64,000 bases of DNA from Shewanella algae. GTDB taxonomy: Bacteria > Pseudomonadota > Gammaproteobacteria > Enterobacterales > Shewanellaceae. Shown here one piece after another: positions 16,524 to 26,331 of this stretch (the stretch's first letter is position 1; each line of letters begins with the position of its first letter). Below the pieces are notes generated by a model that saw nothing but the letters and a program-made list of their open reading frames with translations, had not been told where the DNA came from and made no database searches. The position numbers and the translations under genes are program-made. The stretch is taken from NCBI RefSeq assembly GCF_009183365.2, contig NZ_CP068230.1, forward strand, positions 2,261,001 to 2,325,000, read 5' to 3'.

Positions 16524-16802
16524 TTACTCTGGCTGCAGAGCCTGTTTCAGCGAAGGGGAAGCCTTAAAGCTAGGCTGATTGCTGCCGGCAATCTCCAAAG
16601 GTTCACCGGTTTGTGGGTTACGGCCGTTGCGGGGAAGGTGGTATCTGAGCTCGAAAGTGCCAAACTGCGGCAGATAAACCTTCTCGCCTTCACTGAGTGC
16701 CTGGGTAAGGCTAGCCAGAATATGCTGCAGTTGCACTTTGGCTTGAGCCTTTGAGATCTGTTGTCTTTCGGCCATCTGCCGAATGAGCATTTGTCTGTTC
16801 AT
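16524..16802 (-). CDS. HU/IHF-family DNA-binding protein
   Basis: A 92-residue member of the bacterial HU family: a helical N-terminus (MNRQMLIRQMAERQQISKAQ) and the core signature VYLPQFGTFELRYHLPRNGRNPQTGEPLEI, covering the beta arm that intercalates into bent DNA. The arm tip has the RNPQTGE sequence typical of the family. It differs from the core hupA/hupB and ihf types at its N-terminus, so I do not assign a symbol. It stands alone, opposite to ldtD. A hairpin at 16496-16514 lies just beyond its stop but lacks a T run. Confidence 0.88.
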   Translation of the reverse strand: MNRQMLIRQMAERQQISKAQAKVQLQHILASLTQALSEGEKVYLPQFGTFELRYHLPRNGRNPQTGEPLEIAGSNQPSFKASPSLKQALQPE

Positions 16803-17017
16803 TATATTGCCTGTTACTGCTTTGGCAGGATTTTATATCAGAATAATCTCCATGATCACAGGCTTGTGCTGATAAGTGATTAATTATCAATCGCTAATAA
16901 TCATTGACTTGCCAATGTCCTATGTTAATCAAGGGTCGTTCAGCCAATTGTCAGCAAAATATCATCGAATCACGGCGCATATTTGCCATAATTGAGCTTA
17001 TGTCCCGGGAGGCCGAT

Positions 17018-18472
17018 ATGACAAAGCGCGTGTTAATGCCTTTACTGATCATTCTACTCCTCAGCGGCGCGGCATATGCAGTTAAAGCCGATGATGCCGC
17101 TATCAGGATCCTGAATAATCAGCTGCAGTTGCTGGCTCTGCTGCCTGAAGGGCAGGAGTTTGCCGATGATTTACGTTCCATGAGCCGCGGCGATCTTAAC
17201 CTTCAACTGGAGTTGCGTGAGGGGATTGAACAGGATATTGCAGCCTTCTGGAAGCGTCGTGGCGTTCCTTTGGCCTTCAACACGCTACCCCTTGACGCCA
17301 ATTCGCTCAGCCGGGCGCTGGCGCTGGAACCTCAGGAAGACGACTATCTGGCAACCAGCAGCCGGATCCGCTATCTCATTTGGCTCGCTGAGCGGCATCA
17401 ATGGCCCAGGTTGGATCCCGGTGGTTGGCTGCGCCCTGGCGACAGTCATCTGCTGATCCCAACAATTGCGAAGCGTCTATATTGGCTTGGCGATCTCAGC
17501 AGCGAGCCGGGCGATAACAAGGTTTATTCACCGCAGGTGGCCTCGGCGGTAGAAGCGTTTCAATCCCGTCATGGGCTTAAAACCGATGCCATCATAGGCC
17601 CTGATACGCTGCGTTGGCTCAATACTGAACCATTGCAACGTGCCCGCATGCTGGCCGGCAACTTCGTCGCCCGCACCGTCTACAAGCAGCAATTGGGAAA
17701 GCGCTATCTGTTGGTGAATATCCCGGCGTTTGAGTTGACTCTCGTGGATGACAACCAGGTGCAGTTACGCTCCCGGGTCATAGTCGGCAAACCCTATCGG
17801 CAAACACCACTGCTCAGCAGTGAGGTATCCAATATCGTTTTAAATCCTACCTGGACTGTGCCAAGGGGTATACTGAGGCGCGACTTACTGCCGCAGATCC
17901 GCAAGGATGGCGAATATCTGCAGCAGCGGCATTTCAATGTCTATGACTATCAGGGCAATAGAGTGGAAGAAAGCGCCGCAGCCTGGCAAAAAGAGGCGAG
18001 TGGCCGTTTCCCTTATCGTTTGGTACAACAACCGGGGGCCGATAATGCCTTGGGACGCTATAAGTTCCATTTCAGCAATGGCTTTAATGTTTATCTGCAT
18101 GACACACCGGACAAGCATCTGTTTGCCAAAGCCAATCGAGCCCTGTCTTCCGGTTGTATCCGGGTCGACAAGGTGGAAGAGTTGGCGTCCTGGATGGCCA
18201 ATAATCTGGTGCGGGACAAGAGAACCTGGCAGCGGATGCAAAGTGACTATCAAACCACTCAATGGTTTGCCTTTGAGCAGCGCCTGCCTGTTCATCTGGT
18301 TTATTGGACTGCGTGGATGGATGAGCGGGAAACAGCGCAATTTCGCAGTGACATCTATCAATTGAGCCCGGGAGTTAAGGTGGCACTTGGGGCGCAGACA
18401 ATAAGGAATACTGAATTGGCCCACAAGGCAGAGCAGCGTCAGGGAAGTGAGGAGCATTTGCTGCGTCCTTGA
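17018..18472 (+). CDS. ldtD: Murein L,D-transpeptidase (LdtD/YcbB-type)
   Basis: A 484-residue periplasmic enzyme that makes 3-3 crosslinks in peptidoglycan. It has a signal peptide (MTKRVLMPLLIILLLSGAAYA), a peptidoglycan-binding domain (VEAFQSRHGLKTDAIIGPDT, about residues 172-205), and a YkuD catalytic domain with a His (YLHDTPDK) and nucleophile Cys380 in SSGCIRV. The start at 17018 has GGGAGG at correct spacing and leaves a clean signal peptide; the upstream ATG at 16904 would bury it behind 38 residues. ycbK follows as in E. coli. It makes crosslinks insensitive to most beta-lactams other than carbapenems (family knowledge). Confidence 0.92.
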   Translation: MTKRVLMPLLIILLLSGAAYAVKADDAAIRILNNQLQLLALLPEGQEFADDLRSMSRGDLNLQLELREGIEQDIAAFWKRRGVPLAFNTLPLDANSLSRALALEPQEDDYLATSSRIRYLIWLAERHQWPRLDPGGWLRPGDSHLLIPTIAKRLYWLGDLSSEPGDNKVYSPQVASAVEAFQSRHGLKTDAIIGPDTLRWLNTEPLQRARMLAGNFVARTVYKQQLGKRYLLVNIPAFELTLVDDNQVQLRSRVIVGKPYRQTPLLSSEVSNIVLNPTWTVPRGILRRDLLPQIRKDGEYLQQRHFNVYDYQGNRVEESAAAWQKEASGRFPYRLVQQPGADNALGRYKFHFSNGFNVYLHDTPDKHLFAKANRALSSGCIRVDKVEELASWMANNLVRDKRTWQRMQSDYQTTQWFAFEQRLPVHLVYWTAWMDERETAQFRSDIYQLSPGVKVALGAQTIRNTELAHKAEQRQGSEEHLLRP

Positions 18473-18591
18473 TAAACAGTATCTTTGGGACGCCTAACCC
18501 AAGCTTTACTAACTTAATGTGGTGCAAGGAATTATCTCGATTTCTGTCTAGTTCATCTCAAAAGGCCGCGGCGCTGCCTCTAAATCGGCGC

Positions 18592-18618
18592 TTGACCTTG
18601 GCGTTAATCCCGTATAAT
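18592..18618 (+). promoter_or_regulatory. Likely promoter of ycbK
   Basis: TTGACC (18592-18597), a 15-nt spacer, TATAAT (18613-18618). The spacing is short, but both hexamers are good matches. Confidence 0.5.
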
Positions 18619-18656
18619 TTGCCGCCTTGTGGTTGTTTTTTGTGCAAGGTGAATAA

Positions 18657-19205
18657 GTGTCAGTAGTATGTCCTGCCCGTAGGCAGTTGTTGATGGGCCT
18701 TGGCGGCGCGGCAATGGTTTCTATGCTTCCTTCAAAAGCGATGGCGAGTCGGTCTACTAAAGGTAGTCGATATCTGAGTTTTTATAACCGGCATACAGGG
18801 GAGCGTGGCGATGGGACTTATTGGAAAGACGGTCATTATCAGAGTAACACTCTGTCGCAGTTCAGCCATCTGCTGAGAGATCATCGGCTGAATTTGGCGG
18901 CCCCTATGGATAAACGCCTGTTCGATCTCCTGTTCAACCTGCAGCAGACGCTGTCGGTTTCTGAAGAGATCCATGTGATTTCAGGTTATCGCTCGCCTAA
19001 AACCAACGCCATGCTGGCCGGCAAGAGTAACGGCGTAGCCAAGAAGAGTTACCATATGCGGGGTATGGCAATGGATATCGCGATCCCCGGCGTTAAGCTT
19101 GAGACTTTGCGTGAGGCTGCCCTGTCATTAAAACTAGGGGGAGTCGGCTATTATCCGAAGTCGGGATTTGTCCACGTTGACTGCGGGCCGGTGCGCAGCT
19201 GGTAG
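18657..19205 (+). CDS. ycbK: YcbK family M15-like peptidase (DUF882), Tat-exported
   Basis: A 182-residue protein. The N-terminus has a twin-arginine signal (CPARRQLLMGLGGAAMVSML, cleavage near KAMA). The mature part is a D,D-peptidase M15A-like fold: SGYRSPKTNAML, SYHMRGMAMDI and VHVDCGPVR supply the His/Asp/His zinc ligands. The probable role is peptidoglycan trimming in the periplasm, in keeping with the neighbouring L,D-transpeptidase. The start is GTG at 18657 with AAGGTG upstream. Its last 113 bases are overlapped by the convergent unknown gene. Confidence 0.88.
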   Translation: MSVVCPARRQLLMGLGGAAMVSMLPSKAMASRSTKGSRYLSFYNRHTGERGDGTYWKDGHYQSNTLSQFSHLLRDHRLNLAAPMDKRLFDLLFNLQQTLSVSEEIHVISGYRSPKTNAMLAGKSNGVAKKSYHMRGMAMDIAIPGVKLETLREAALSLKLGGVGYYPKSGFVHVDCGPVRSW

Positions 19206-19596
19206 GTTTTTCCGGCACAGAGAGATTGGTTTCTGCCCTGCGGATAAAGCCCTGTTCGCGGGGCTTTCTATCTTCAAGCAGTGCCAGCAGCTCGCTGAAC
19301 TGCAATCTGAGACGTAACAGCTCGCGGGTTTGCTGCCAGTCGGCGACCAAGGTGTTGAGTCTGTCATAAAAGAGAGCGTCTGAGCTCAATTGCTCGATAA
19401 GATCCGGGCAGTTGCAGGCACGCATCAAATGTAACAGATGGCCGCTTTTCTGCTGATTACAGGCGAGAAACTCCAATAAAATCAGGTCGAGCTTCTCCTG
19501 TTGAAACGGAGCATGTTCGATCAGGTAATGGAGTTCCGCTGCCAGTTTATAGCACAGGCTATCATCCCGTATCAGTTGCTGCAGATTGGCGTTCAT
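19093..19596 (-). CDS. Hypothetical protein, 167 aa, overlapping the ycbK 3' end
   Basis: Family not recognised. The first 130 residues look like a real, mostly helical soluble protein (MNANLQQLIRDDSLCYKL..., QFSELLALLEDRKPREQGF) with Cys13, Cys49, Cys61 and Cys63 (RACNCPDL). The last 37 residues are encoded in the antisense of the ycbK end and are of low complexity, so the original stop may have been lost and the frame now reads into ycbK. Nothing else is coded between 19206 and 19596. No signal peptide or membrane segment is present. Confidence 0.5.
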   Translation of the reverse strand: MNANLQQLIRDDSLCYKLAAELHYLIEHAPFQQEKLDLILLEFLACNQQKSGHLLHLMRACNCPDLIEQLSSDALFYDRLNTLVADWQQTRELLRLRLQFSELLALLEDRKPREQGFIRRAETNLSVPEKPTSCAPARSQRGQIPTSDNSRLPLVLMTGQPHAKSQA

Positions 19597-19661
19597 CGGC
19601 CTGCTTCATGTAATAAAACCAGATTACTGAAAGCAGGGTAGCAGCAGGGCGATGGAAAAAT

Positions 19662-19677
19662 TGTGATCTCGATCAGG
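19662..19677. promoter_or_regulatory. CRP-like site
   Basis: TGTGA-TCTCGA-TCAGG within AAATTGTGATCTCGATCAGG. The left half is a full match and the right half 3 of 5 to the CRP consensus TGTGA-N6-TCACA. It lies between the divergent unknown gene (start 19596) and the rplY promoter. Confidence 0.4.
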
Positions 19678-19787
19678 GTAAAACCTCTGCTAAGCAATGG
19701 CTTTTCTTAATGATTACAGATGTTACAGATGAGCAACAGCGGGAGAGAGAAATTGACTTCACTTTTACCTGTAAAGGGTAAATCAGC

Positions 19788-19817
19788 TTGTCGGCTCAGT
19801 TACCTCTGTGCTAGTAT
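19788..19817 (+). promoter_or_regulatory. Promoter of rplY
   Basis: TTGTCG (19788-19793), 18-nt spacer, extended -10 TGcTAGTAT with TAGTAT at 19812-19817, then a GC-rich CGCCCGC discriminator as in stable-RNA and ribosomal-protein promoters. Confidence 0.6.
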
Positions 19818-19890
19818 TCGCCCGCTTTATATGAAGGCCGCTATTGGTCGAAAATAGTGGCCAGTTATTGACTATCAAAAGAGTATTATT

Positions 19891-20178
19891 ATGTCTTACA
19901 CTATTCCAGCACAAACCCGCACTGAGATTGGGAAAGGTTCGAGCCGCCGCCTGCGTCGTGACGGGAAAGTTCCAGCCGTTATCTATGGCGCCGGCAAAGA
20001 AGCCGTTGCTATTGTGTTCGAGCACAAAGATATCATCAACATCCAAAGCAACGATGACTTCTACACCAGCGATCTGACCATAGTTCTGGACGGCAAAGAA
20101 GTTAAAGTACGCGCTCAGGCTATGCAGCGTCACGCGTTCAAGCCAATGATCGAGCACGTAGACTTCGTTTACGCTTAA
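19891..20178 (+). CDS. rplY: 50S ribosomal protein L25
   Basis: A 95-residue short-form L25 (no CTC extension), which binds 5S rRNA in the central protuberance. RNA-binding sequence: KGSSRRLRRDGKVPAVIYG. The length equals the E. coli protein (94 aa). It is monocistronic with its own promoter and a strong terminator. Confidence 0.97.
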   Translation: MSYTIPAQTRTEIGKGSSRRLRRDGKVPAVIYGAGKEAVAIVFEHKDIINIQSNDDFYTSDLTIVLDGKEVKVRAQAMQRHAFKPMIEHVDFVYA

Positions 20179-20195
20179 TCGATAATTGGATGTTG

Positions 20196-20224
20196 AAAAG
20201 CGCCCTCAGGGCGCTTTTTTTATG
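20196..20224 (+). terminator. Rho-independent terminator of rplY
   Basis: AAAAGCGCCC/GGGCGCTTTT with a TCA loop, followed by a T run. Confidence 0.92.
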
Positions 20225-20352
20225 TCTGCATTTTGGGTTTTGAGCAGCGGGGACAGCTAATTAGGCTTTAAGTCGCATTTTATGTCCAGGCCGGATGGGA
20301 TAAGTAGCGGATACCCGCAAGGCTGACATCCGCTACCATGAGTGTTTACAGC

Positions 20353-23300
20353 TTAAAGATCAAAGCTGTAGTAGATATCCAGTGACTGGCCCAGAGTGCC
20401 GGATACACTTTCCAGATAGAGCTGCGACAACAGATAGTAGCGTACCGTCATTTCATAACCCGGATTGAATACACCGACACCATATTTGATCATCAAATCT
20501 TTGCCAATATAGCCGCTGATGGCGACTTTACCATCATCATTGGTATCCAACTGCACATTGGAGAAGCCAAACATCTCTACCAGGCCGGCCGCCGTGTCGC
20601 CCAGGCTCGAAATGGCGCCGCCATCGACCTGGGAGCTCAGCGACAGTGCTGCGCCCATCATCAATGAGTTGTTTTGCTCATTGCCGGAGCCAAAACCTTT
20701 ACCCTGAACAATATAGGAGAGGATTTCGGCCTGCTCCTTGGCAGGGTTGGAAAACAGGGTCACTATCGGTTTGTTGGGAGTGCCTGTAATACGTACCCCG
20801 GCGGTGACATCTTCATCGCGGATCTCCCGGATAGCCTCGATATTGAGGTTGGGGATTTGCATAGGCCCAACAAACTGCACCGCACCTGTGGCAATTTTCA
20901 GCGTCTGCCCCATGAATTTATAGCTGCCGTTAACTACCTTGATATCACCAAAGAGTTGCGGCGGCTTCTGCGGCGATTGCTGCATCCGTAAGGTACCCAC
21001 CAACATCCCTTTGAGACCCATACCATCGATAGCCAGCTTATCACCGACATCAATATTCAGATCGGCGCTCAAGGCCATGGAGGATGCCTTGGTCTCCTGC
21101 TCGGAAATAGAGTCGCTGAATACCACATCGGATGATACGCTCACCCCTCCGGCCGGCAGTTGCACCACCTTGATATTGCCAGAAGGCACCTTGACCTCAC
21201 CCTTGATATCGAGCGCGTCCAGGCTGAAATGCAGTTGAATATCCGGGCTGACATTGACAATCGCCAGTGGTGGTTGAATGACACCGAGCTCTTGCCCCTT
21301 GAGCTGGATATCACCGCTGAATTGTCCTTCAGGCCAGCGCAGTTGACCGCTGAGGTTCGCCTGGCCACTGCCCATCATCCACTGGCCCTGGAGCTCGGCG
21401 GTTTGGCCGGCAAAGGCCATATCCAGTGATATCTGCTCCAGTCTAGTGGGGTTGACTGTACTGGCCAGGGCTCCATCGCGTAGGTTAAGTTGACCACTGA
21501 GCTCTGGGTTGTTGAGGCTGCCAGCCAACTTCAAGTTGGCGCCGAGTAAACCCTCAATGGTTTCAAGTTGTGGCATGAACTGGCCAAGCAGTTGTAGATT
21601 GATTTTTTCAATATTGACGTAACCACTGAGGCTGCGATCCGGAGTGACCTTGATATCCAGCTGGCTTTCCCAGCGGGCGAGAGCATCGGAATTGAACAGA
21701 ATATGGCTTCTCAGCGCATCATCATCCAGGGTGGCGTTGAGTTTCAACGCCTGATAGTCGACGCTGGCACTGGCTTGCTGTTTGCGTTTAAGGCTGACTT
21801 TCCCGGGAGCCAACTGGAAGTCGAGCTTACCCTGCGGACGCGCGCCGGGTTTCCAGGCGATGGCGGCATCCATCAAGGCATCACCCTGCCAGCTGAACTG
21901 CTCGGGTAACAGCTTGGCGAGCAGTTGCCCGGGTTGCCCCTGATAATGCAACTTGGCTTCACCCTTGTCACTGAGGCTGACATTATCGGTCAGGCAGAGT
22001 CTGCTGGATGGGTGACTCAAACAAAAGGCGCTGAGTTCGCCCCGGTTCTGCTTGAGATCCCAGTTCAGTGACACTGTTTGTTCAAGCTGCCACAGCCCCA
22101 GAATGGATCCCAAGTTGAATTTGCTGAGTTCCACCTTGGCCTTTTGTTTGGCGAGATCCAGCTTGCTGTGGATGGCAGTATCCAGCTGCAGATCGCCCTC
22201 GGTTTCCAGCCCCAGTTTCTGTTGCTGTTCATTACCCTTGGCTCTGAGAGTGATGCCATCGAGATGAATACCTGCGCCGTCAAATTCACCTGTCTTCAGC
22301 GATAGGGCAAACTCATGCAGATCCAGCGGTGCATAGAGCGCCTTGAGTTGACTGCCGCTGAGTTTGAGATCGCCAAATCTGATGCTCTGGGTATTGGCCT
22401 TGAGCTGTACCTGCGGGTGTTTGGCATCGCCCACCACCTGGATATCTGCCGTCAAAGCACCGAAAGCGTCAGGATGCCAGAGATTGAAATCGGGCACGTC
22501 CAGCGTGGCACTGAGATCCCATTGCTCTTTGGCGCTGCCTGACAGGTCCAGGCGGGTATTGAGCGCCCGCAGCGATAATCCCTGGCTGCTGAGCTGCAGC
22601 GAATCATCTATATCCAGATCGCCTGTCAGTTCAAAGGGTAGGCGGTCCAATGAGCCCTGAAGCTGGGTCTGCTTCAGACTCACTCGCCACTTGCTATCCT
22701 GCCAGCGACCACTGCTGGCCAGCTGTCCGCTGATATCGCTGGACGGGATCACCGGCGTATCTACCGCCAGACTTTCTTCAGATTTGCCCTCGTCAGCTTG
22801 GCTTTGTGCACTTGTTGCCTCGTTGTCACTCTTACGCTTGTTGTGGGCAACTTGGCTATTTGGGTCTTTTTCCTTCGCAGCTTCTTCGGTAGAAGGCAGG
22901 GTTATTGCGCCGCTGTTGAAGTGTGAAAGCGCAAGATTTGCATCCCAGGCGATGCCATCGGCGTAATCCAGCGTACCCTGGAGTACAAGTTTACCGGCAC
23001 TGCTGTCACTGTTGAACTCTTCAATCTTGAGTCTTTGGCCTTGATGCGCCAGGCGGGTATTGAGGCTGAGCTCAGGGTAGAAGGGAGTGCTTATCTGAGC
23101 GACCACACTGGCGGCCTGTTGCTTGAGGCTGCCGCGGCTTTCCAACGCCAGTCCGCTGACACTGTACTGAGCCAGATCAAAGGGCCAATGCAGTTCCCCT
23201 TCTGAGATGTTCACTGAATATGGCAGTTCAGGGTTGGCGAGATTGACGCTGGCATTGAGTGCCAGGCTCTGCTCGCCACTGAGTTTGGCCTTGAGCTGCA

Positions 23301-24351
23301 AGTCGCTGAAATCTCCTTTGAGGGCGAGATCCAGCTGTTGCTGCTCGAGTCCCGGTAGTTCAGGTAAACGCTGTAACTCCAGTTGTACCGTCAGTGCCAT
23401 GGGCCAATGTTTATCCAGAGTCAGTTCACCTTCCAGCGACAGACTGGCATCTGTGTGTTTGGCATAAAACTCGTTGACTCGCAGCTCAGCGCCGATGTAG
23501 CTGGCGCTGAGACGCAGTTCCTCAAACCTATCATCCCGCCCCATGATCTGCAGGCGTGAGTCCTTTAGCTCGGCATGCTTTAAATAGATGGGGAAGGGCA
23601 TGGCAACGTTTGGCATCTGCGCCAGCGCCCATTCATCAGTCTCACTCTTTGGTGCCGCTTTTTGTTGCTTGGCCACTGCGGCTGATTTGTCTTTGTCTGT
23701 CGCTTGCGCTTCTGCCGCATTAGCCTCAGGGATCAGCACGCTGAGTCCGCGACTTTCAAGCTGGATGATCTGCAAACCACTTTCCTGCCAATTGGCTGCT
23801 GTATTAAATGCCGCAGCATCAAAATGCATCTCATCGACCCGCACTTGAATATCCGTGATGCTTGCTTGTTTCAGGCTGATGCCAAAGGGCAGTACCAGTT
23901 CTCCCGAACTTGTCGCTTCTTCCTCTGTGGCTGAATCTGAGGCGAAGGCCTTGGTGTCTATGTCGACCTGGGTTGTTGTCAACTCCAGGGCGTCGACACA
24001 TAACTGCTTTTGCAAAAGGCAGGCAGGCTGCCAGGCAAGGGTAACGGCATCTGCATCGACACTGATGCCGTCCATCTGCCAGTGTACCTGTTTGAGTTGC
24101 AGCTCCCGGTTCAGGGTGCCGGAAGCATATTCCAGCTCAAGATCCGGCACCAGAGCACTGGCAAGAAATACCGCCAAATGGCTCCCGGGTGCCGTGCCCA
24201 GCAAGAGTGCCAACAGCACCAGCAAGCCGAGCGGGATATACAAAAGTGTGCGGGTGAACCACCTCAAGGACTTGAGCCACAGGGGGCGCGTCTTTTTCGC
24301 CACTTGCTTGCTGCTTGGGTTGGGTTCCTGTGGCATTGGGGCTTGACTCAT
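20353..24351 (-). CDS. tamB: Translocation and assembly module subunit TamB
   Basis: A 1332-residue inner-membrane-anchored protein spanning the periplasm; an AsmA-like bridge working with TamA in outer-membrane protein insertion and possibly lipid transport. One N-terminal membrane helix (about residues 36-58, LLYIPLGLLVLLALLLG) precedes a very long beta-rich region. The conserved C-terminal TamB domain has DVTAGVRITGTPNKPIV and EILSYIVQGKGFGSG, ending in YYSFDL. I start it at the ATG at 24351, which overlaps the tamA stop as ATGA; an upstream in-frame start would lie inside tamA. A Lys/Asp/Glu-rich insert near residues 500-540 (KEKDPNSQVAHNKRKSD) is not part of the core fold. Confidence 0.95.
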   Translation of the reverse strand: MSQAPMPQEPNPSSKQVAKKTRPLWLKSLRWFTRTLLYIPLGLLVLLALLLGTAPGSHLAVFLASALVPDLELEYASGTLNRELQLKQVHWQMDGISVDADAVTLAWQPACLLQKQLCVDALELTTTQVDIDTKAFASDSATEEEATSSGELVLPFGISLKQASITDIQVRVDEMHFDAAAFNTAANWQESGLQIIQLESRGLSVLIPEANAAEAQATDKDKSAAVAKQQKAAPKSETDEWALAQMPNVAMPFPIYLKHAELKDSRLQIMGRDDRFEELRLSASYIGAELRVNEFYAKHTDASLSLEGELTLDKHWPMALTVQLELQRLPELPGLEQQQLDLALKGDFSDLQLKAKLSGEQSLALNASVNLANPELPYSVNISEGELHWPFDLAQYSVSGLALESRGSLKQQAASVVAQISTPFYPELSLNTRLAHQGQRLKIEEFNSDSSAGKLVLQGTLDYADGIAWDANLALSHFNSGAITLPSTEEAAKEKDPNSQVAHNKRKSDNEATSAQSQADEGKSEESLAVDTPVIPSSDISGQLASSGRWQDSKWRVSLKQTQLQGSLDRLPFELTGDLDIDDSLQLSSQGLSLRALNTRLDLSGSAKEQWDLSATLDVPDFNLWHPDAFGALTADIQVVGDAKHPQVQLKANTQSIRFGDLKLSGSQLKALYAPLDLHEFALSLKTGEFDGAGIHLDGITLRAKGNEQQQKLGLETEGDLQLDTAIHSKLDLAKQKAKVELSKFNLGSILGLWQLEQTVSLNWDLKQNRGELSAFCLSHPSSRLCLTDNVSLSDKGEAKLHYQGQPGQLLAKLLPEQFSWQGDALMDAAIAWKPGARPQGKLDFQLAPGKVSLKRKQQASASVDYQALKLNATLDDDALRSHILFNSDALARWESQLDIKVTPDRSLSGYVNIEKINLQLLGQFMPQLETIEGLLGANLKLAGSLNNPELSGQLNLRDGALASTVNPTRLEQISLDMAFAGQTAELQGQWMMGSGQANLSGQLRWPEGQFSGDIQLKGQELGVIQPPLAIVNVSPDIQLHFSLDALDIKGEVKVPSGNIKVVQLPAGGVSVSSDVVFSDSISEQETKASSMALSADLNIDVGDKLAIDGMGLKGMLVGTLRMQQSPQKPPQLFGDIKVVNGSYKFMGQTLKIATGAVQFVGPMQIPNLNIEAIREIRDEDVTAGVRITGTPNKPIVTLFSNPAKEQAEILSYIVQGKGFGSGNEQNNSLMMGAALSLSSQVDGGAISSLGDTAAGLVEMFGFSNVQLDTNDDGKVAISGYIGKDLMIKYGVGVFNPGYEMTVRYYLLSQLYLESVSGTLGQSLDIYYSFDL

Positions 24352-26198
24352 AATTCTGTCCCCATGGTCAGGTGAATACGCCAGGGCCTGTCTTCGGCAT
24401 CGGATTCGTGCAGGCCAAAGCCCACATCCAGTTTGATGGGGCCTATGGGGGATATCCAATGAATACCACCGCCCACGGAAACCACAGGTTCAAATTGACT
24501 GACATCAAAGGCGTTACCTGCGTCGACAAAGGTACCCAGCCGCCAGCTTGGGGTCAGGTAGTATTGATACTCCAGGCTACCGACCGCCAGATAGCGGCCA
24601 CCGACCACCTCCCGTGAAAGACCACCCTGATCATTGGTGTAATCCAAGTGAGGCCCAAGCTCCTGATAGCTGTAACCACGAATACTCTGATCGCCACCGG
24701 CGAAGTAGCGCAGCGACGGCGGGATCAAGGCCAGATCGCCTTCGGCCGCCAGGTTGACCCCGAGATCGAGACGGGAAACAAATCTGTGCTTTTCAAAGAA
24801 AGTCTCAATCCATTTGAATTTGGCCTGCATCCGAGTCAGGCGGATCTCTGAACCCAGTGAAGGATCGGCATATTCAATACTGTAAAGTTGCCGGAAACCC
24901 GACTTGGGATCCAGGCTGTTATCGCCGCGTATGGTCTTGGACAGCGTGGTACCAAACAGCAAAAATCCAGGATCATAATCAATATCCGACTGGGTGTAGC
25001 TTTCCTGAATCGCTTCCAGCGAGTAGCTCAGTAGCCAACCGTTATGCAGGCGTTTGCTGCGGCCAACCCCGAGAAGCTTCTTGGTCGATTCCAACTGACC
25101 TGTATTGCTAAAGTCCCTGTCCTCAGGAACATAGTCCTGAGTTACGCCGTATTTGTCCCTCAGCAGACCGACGCGGATCTTGAGCTGATCATCCAAAGGA
25201 TGAGTCAGGGGAATAGTATAGGTAGAGAGGAATTTGGGTCTGTCTCTCGACCACTCTATGCTGGTCTCCTGGGAATGGCCGTAACTGTTGATCTGCGGGG
25301 TGCGCCAGGTCACCCGGACCCTGGGATCCAGGCTGCTGTCTGTGCTGGACCCGATGTCGGCACCCAGACCCAGCTCTATGGAGTGATCCGGTCTTGGGGT
25401 CAACTCGACCCGTACCGGGATGCTGTCTTCTGTCAACTTGTCGATTTGGGGCAACACCTTGATATTGGCAAAATAGCCGGTATCCAGCAGCTCCTGATTG
25501 AGCCGCGTGAGCTTGCGGGTACTGTAGGGCGCGCCGGGTTTGAATGGCAACAAGTCATCGAGCAACTGCGGCTGCAGACTGTGGCCTTCAAAGCTAACTT
25601 CACCAAATTGGTAACGCTTGCCCGAGTCAAAAAACAGGTTGAACTGTGCCAGATTGAGGTCGCGATTAACGCGGATCTCTGATTTTTGATAATGGCCATC
25701 AAAATAGCCCCGGGCCAGCGCCAGCGAAATAAGCTGCGACTTTATCTGTTCATAATCGCCGTGGTTGAGGGGATCGCCGGGTTTGACCTTGACCTGACTG
25801 AGCCAGCGGTTGATCCAGGGGTCGTTGAGTACTTCGCCTTCGAGGCGGATATCGACCCACTGCAGACGGGTAACTTCTCCCGGAGTGATAGTGAGCTTGA
25901 GCTCCCACGGCCCTTGTTCGCTTTCCTTGAGCTCTTGTTCCAACTTGCCATGGTAATAACCCATGGATTCCAGCGCGGCCTCAACGCTGTCGCTGACATT
26001 AAATAGATAGGCACGGCGCTGCACCTTGGACTCCGGAAAGTTGCCCAAGTGTGCGCGGATATTTTTCTCAAGCTCGCCCGAAACCCCTTCAATGCGGAGA
26101 TTAAGCAGAGGATCATCGGCGGCCACTACCTGGGAGCTTGCCAGCATGATCGACGCAAAACTCAGGATATACGCGGGAAAGCGACTGTATTTGGTCAA
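24348..26198 (-). CDS. tamA: Translocation and assembly module subunit TamA
   Basis: A 616-residue Omp85-family outer-membrane protein: a signal peptide (MTKYSRFPAYILSFASIML...), three POTRA domains (about 30-265) and a C-terminal 16-strand barrel (RYFAGGDQSIRGYSY is the conserved loop-6 VRGY/IRGY motif; the last residue is Leu in MGTEL). It couples translationally to tamB (ATGA). The assigned start is TTG at 26198; there is no good ribosome binding site, so the exact start is uncertain, but the signal peptide needs something close to it. Confidence 0.95.
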   Translation of the reverse strand: MTKYSRFPAYILSFASIMLASSQVVAADDPLLNLRIEGVSGELEKNIRAHLGNFPESKVQRRAYLFNVSDSVEAALESMGYYHGKLEQELKESEQGPWELKLTITPGEVTRLQWVDIRLEGEVLNDPWINRWLSQVKVKPGDPLNHGDYEQIKSQLISLALARGYFDGHYQKSEIRVNRDLNLAQFNLFFDSGKRYQFGEVSFEGHSLQPQLLDDLLPFKPGAPYSTRKLTRLNQELLDTGYFANIKVLPQIDKLTEDSIPVRVELTPRPDHSIELGLGADIGSSTDSSLDPRVRVTWRTPQINSYGHSQETSIEWSRDRPKFLSTYTIPLTHPLDDQLKIRVGLLRDKYGVTQDYVPEDRDFSNTGQLESTKKLLGVGRSKRLHNGWLLSYSLEAIQESYTQSDIDYDPGFLLFGTTLSKTIRGDNSLDPKSGFRQLYSIEYADPSLGSEIRLTRMQAKFKWIETFFEKHRFVSRLDLGVNLAAEGDLALIPPSLRYFAGGDQSIRGYSYQELGPHLDYTNDQGGLSREVVGGRYLAVGSLEYQYYLTPSWRLGTFVDAGNAFDVSQFEPVVSVGGGIHWISPIGPIKLDVGFGLHESDAEDRPWRIHLTMGTEL

Positions 26199-26331
26199 GG
26201 AAATCAGAACTTTTGCTTAGCGTAACATTGCTGCTATTGTCGCCTCTGATCTTGGCTCAGGCAAGTAACAGATTGCCATCCAGGCATAAAATGGTTACAA
26301 AGGCAGCAGTCGTTAATATGGAAGCAATACA

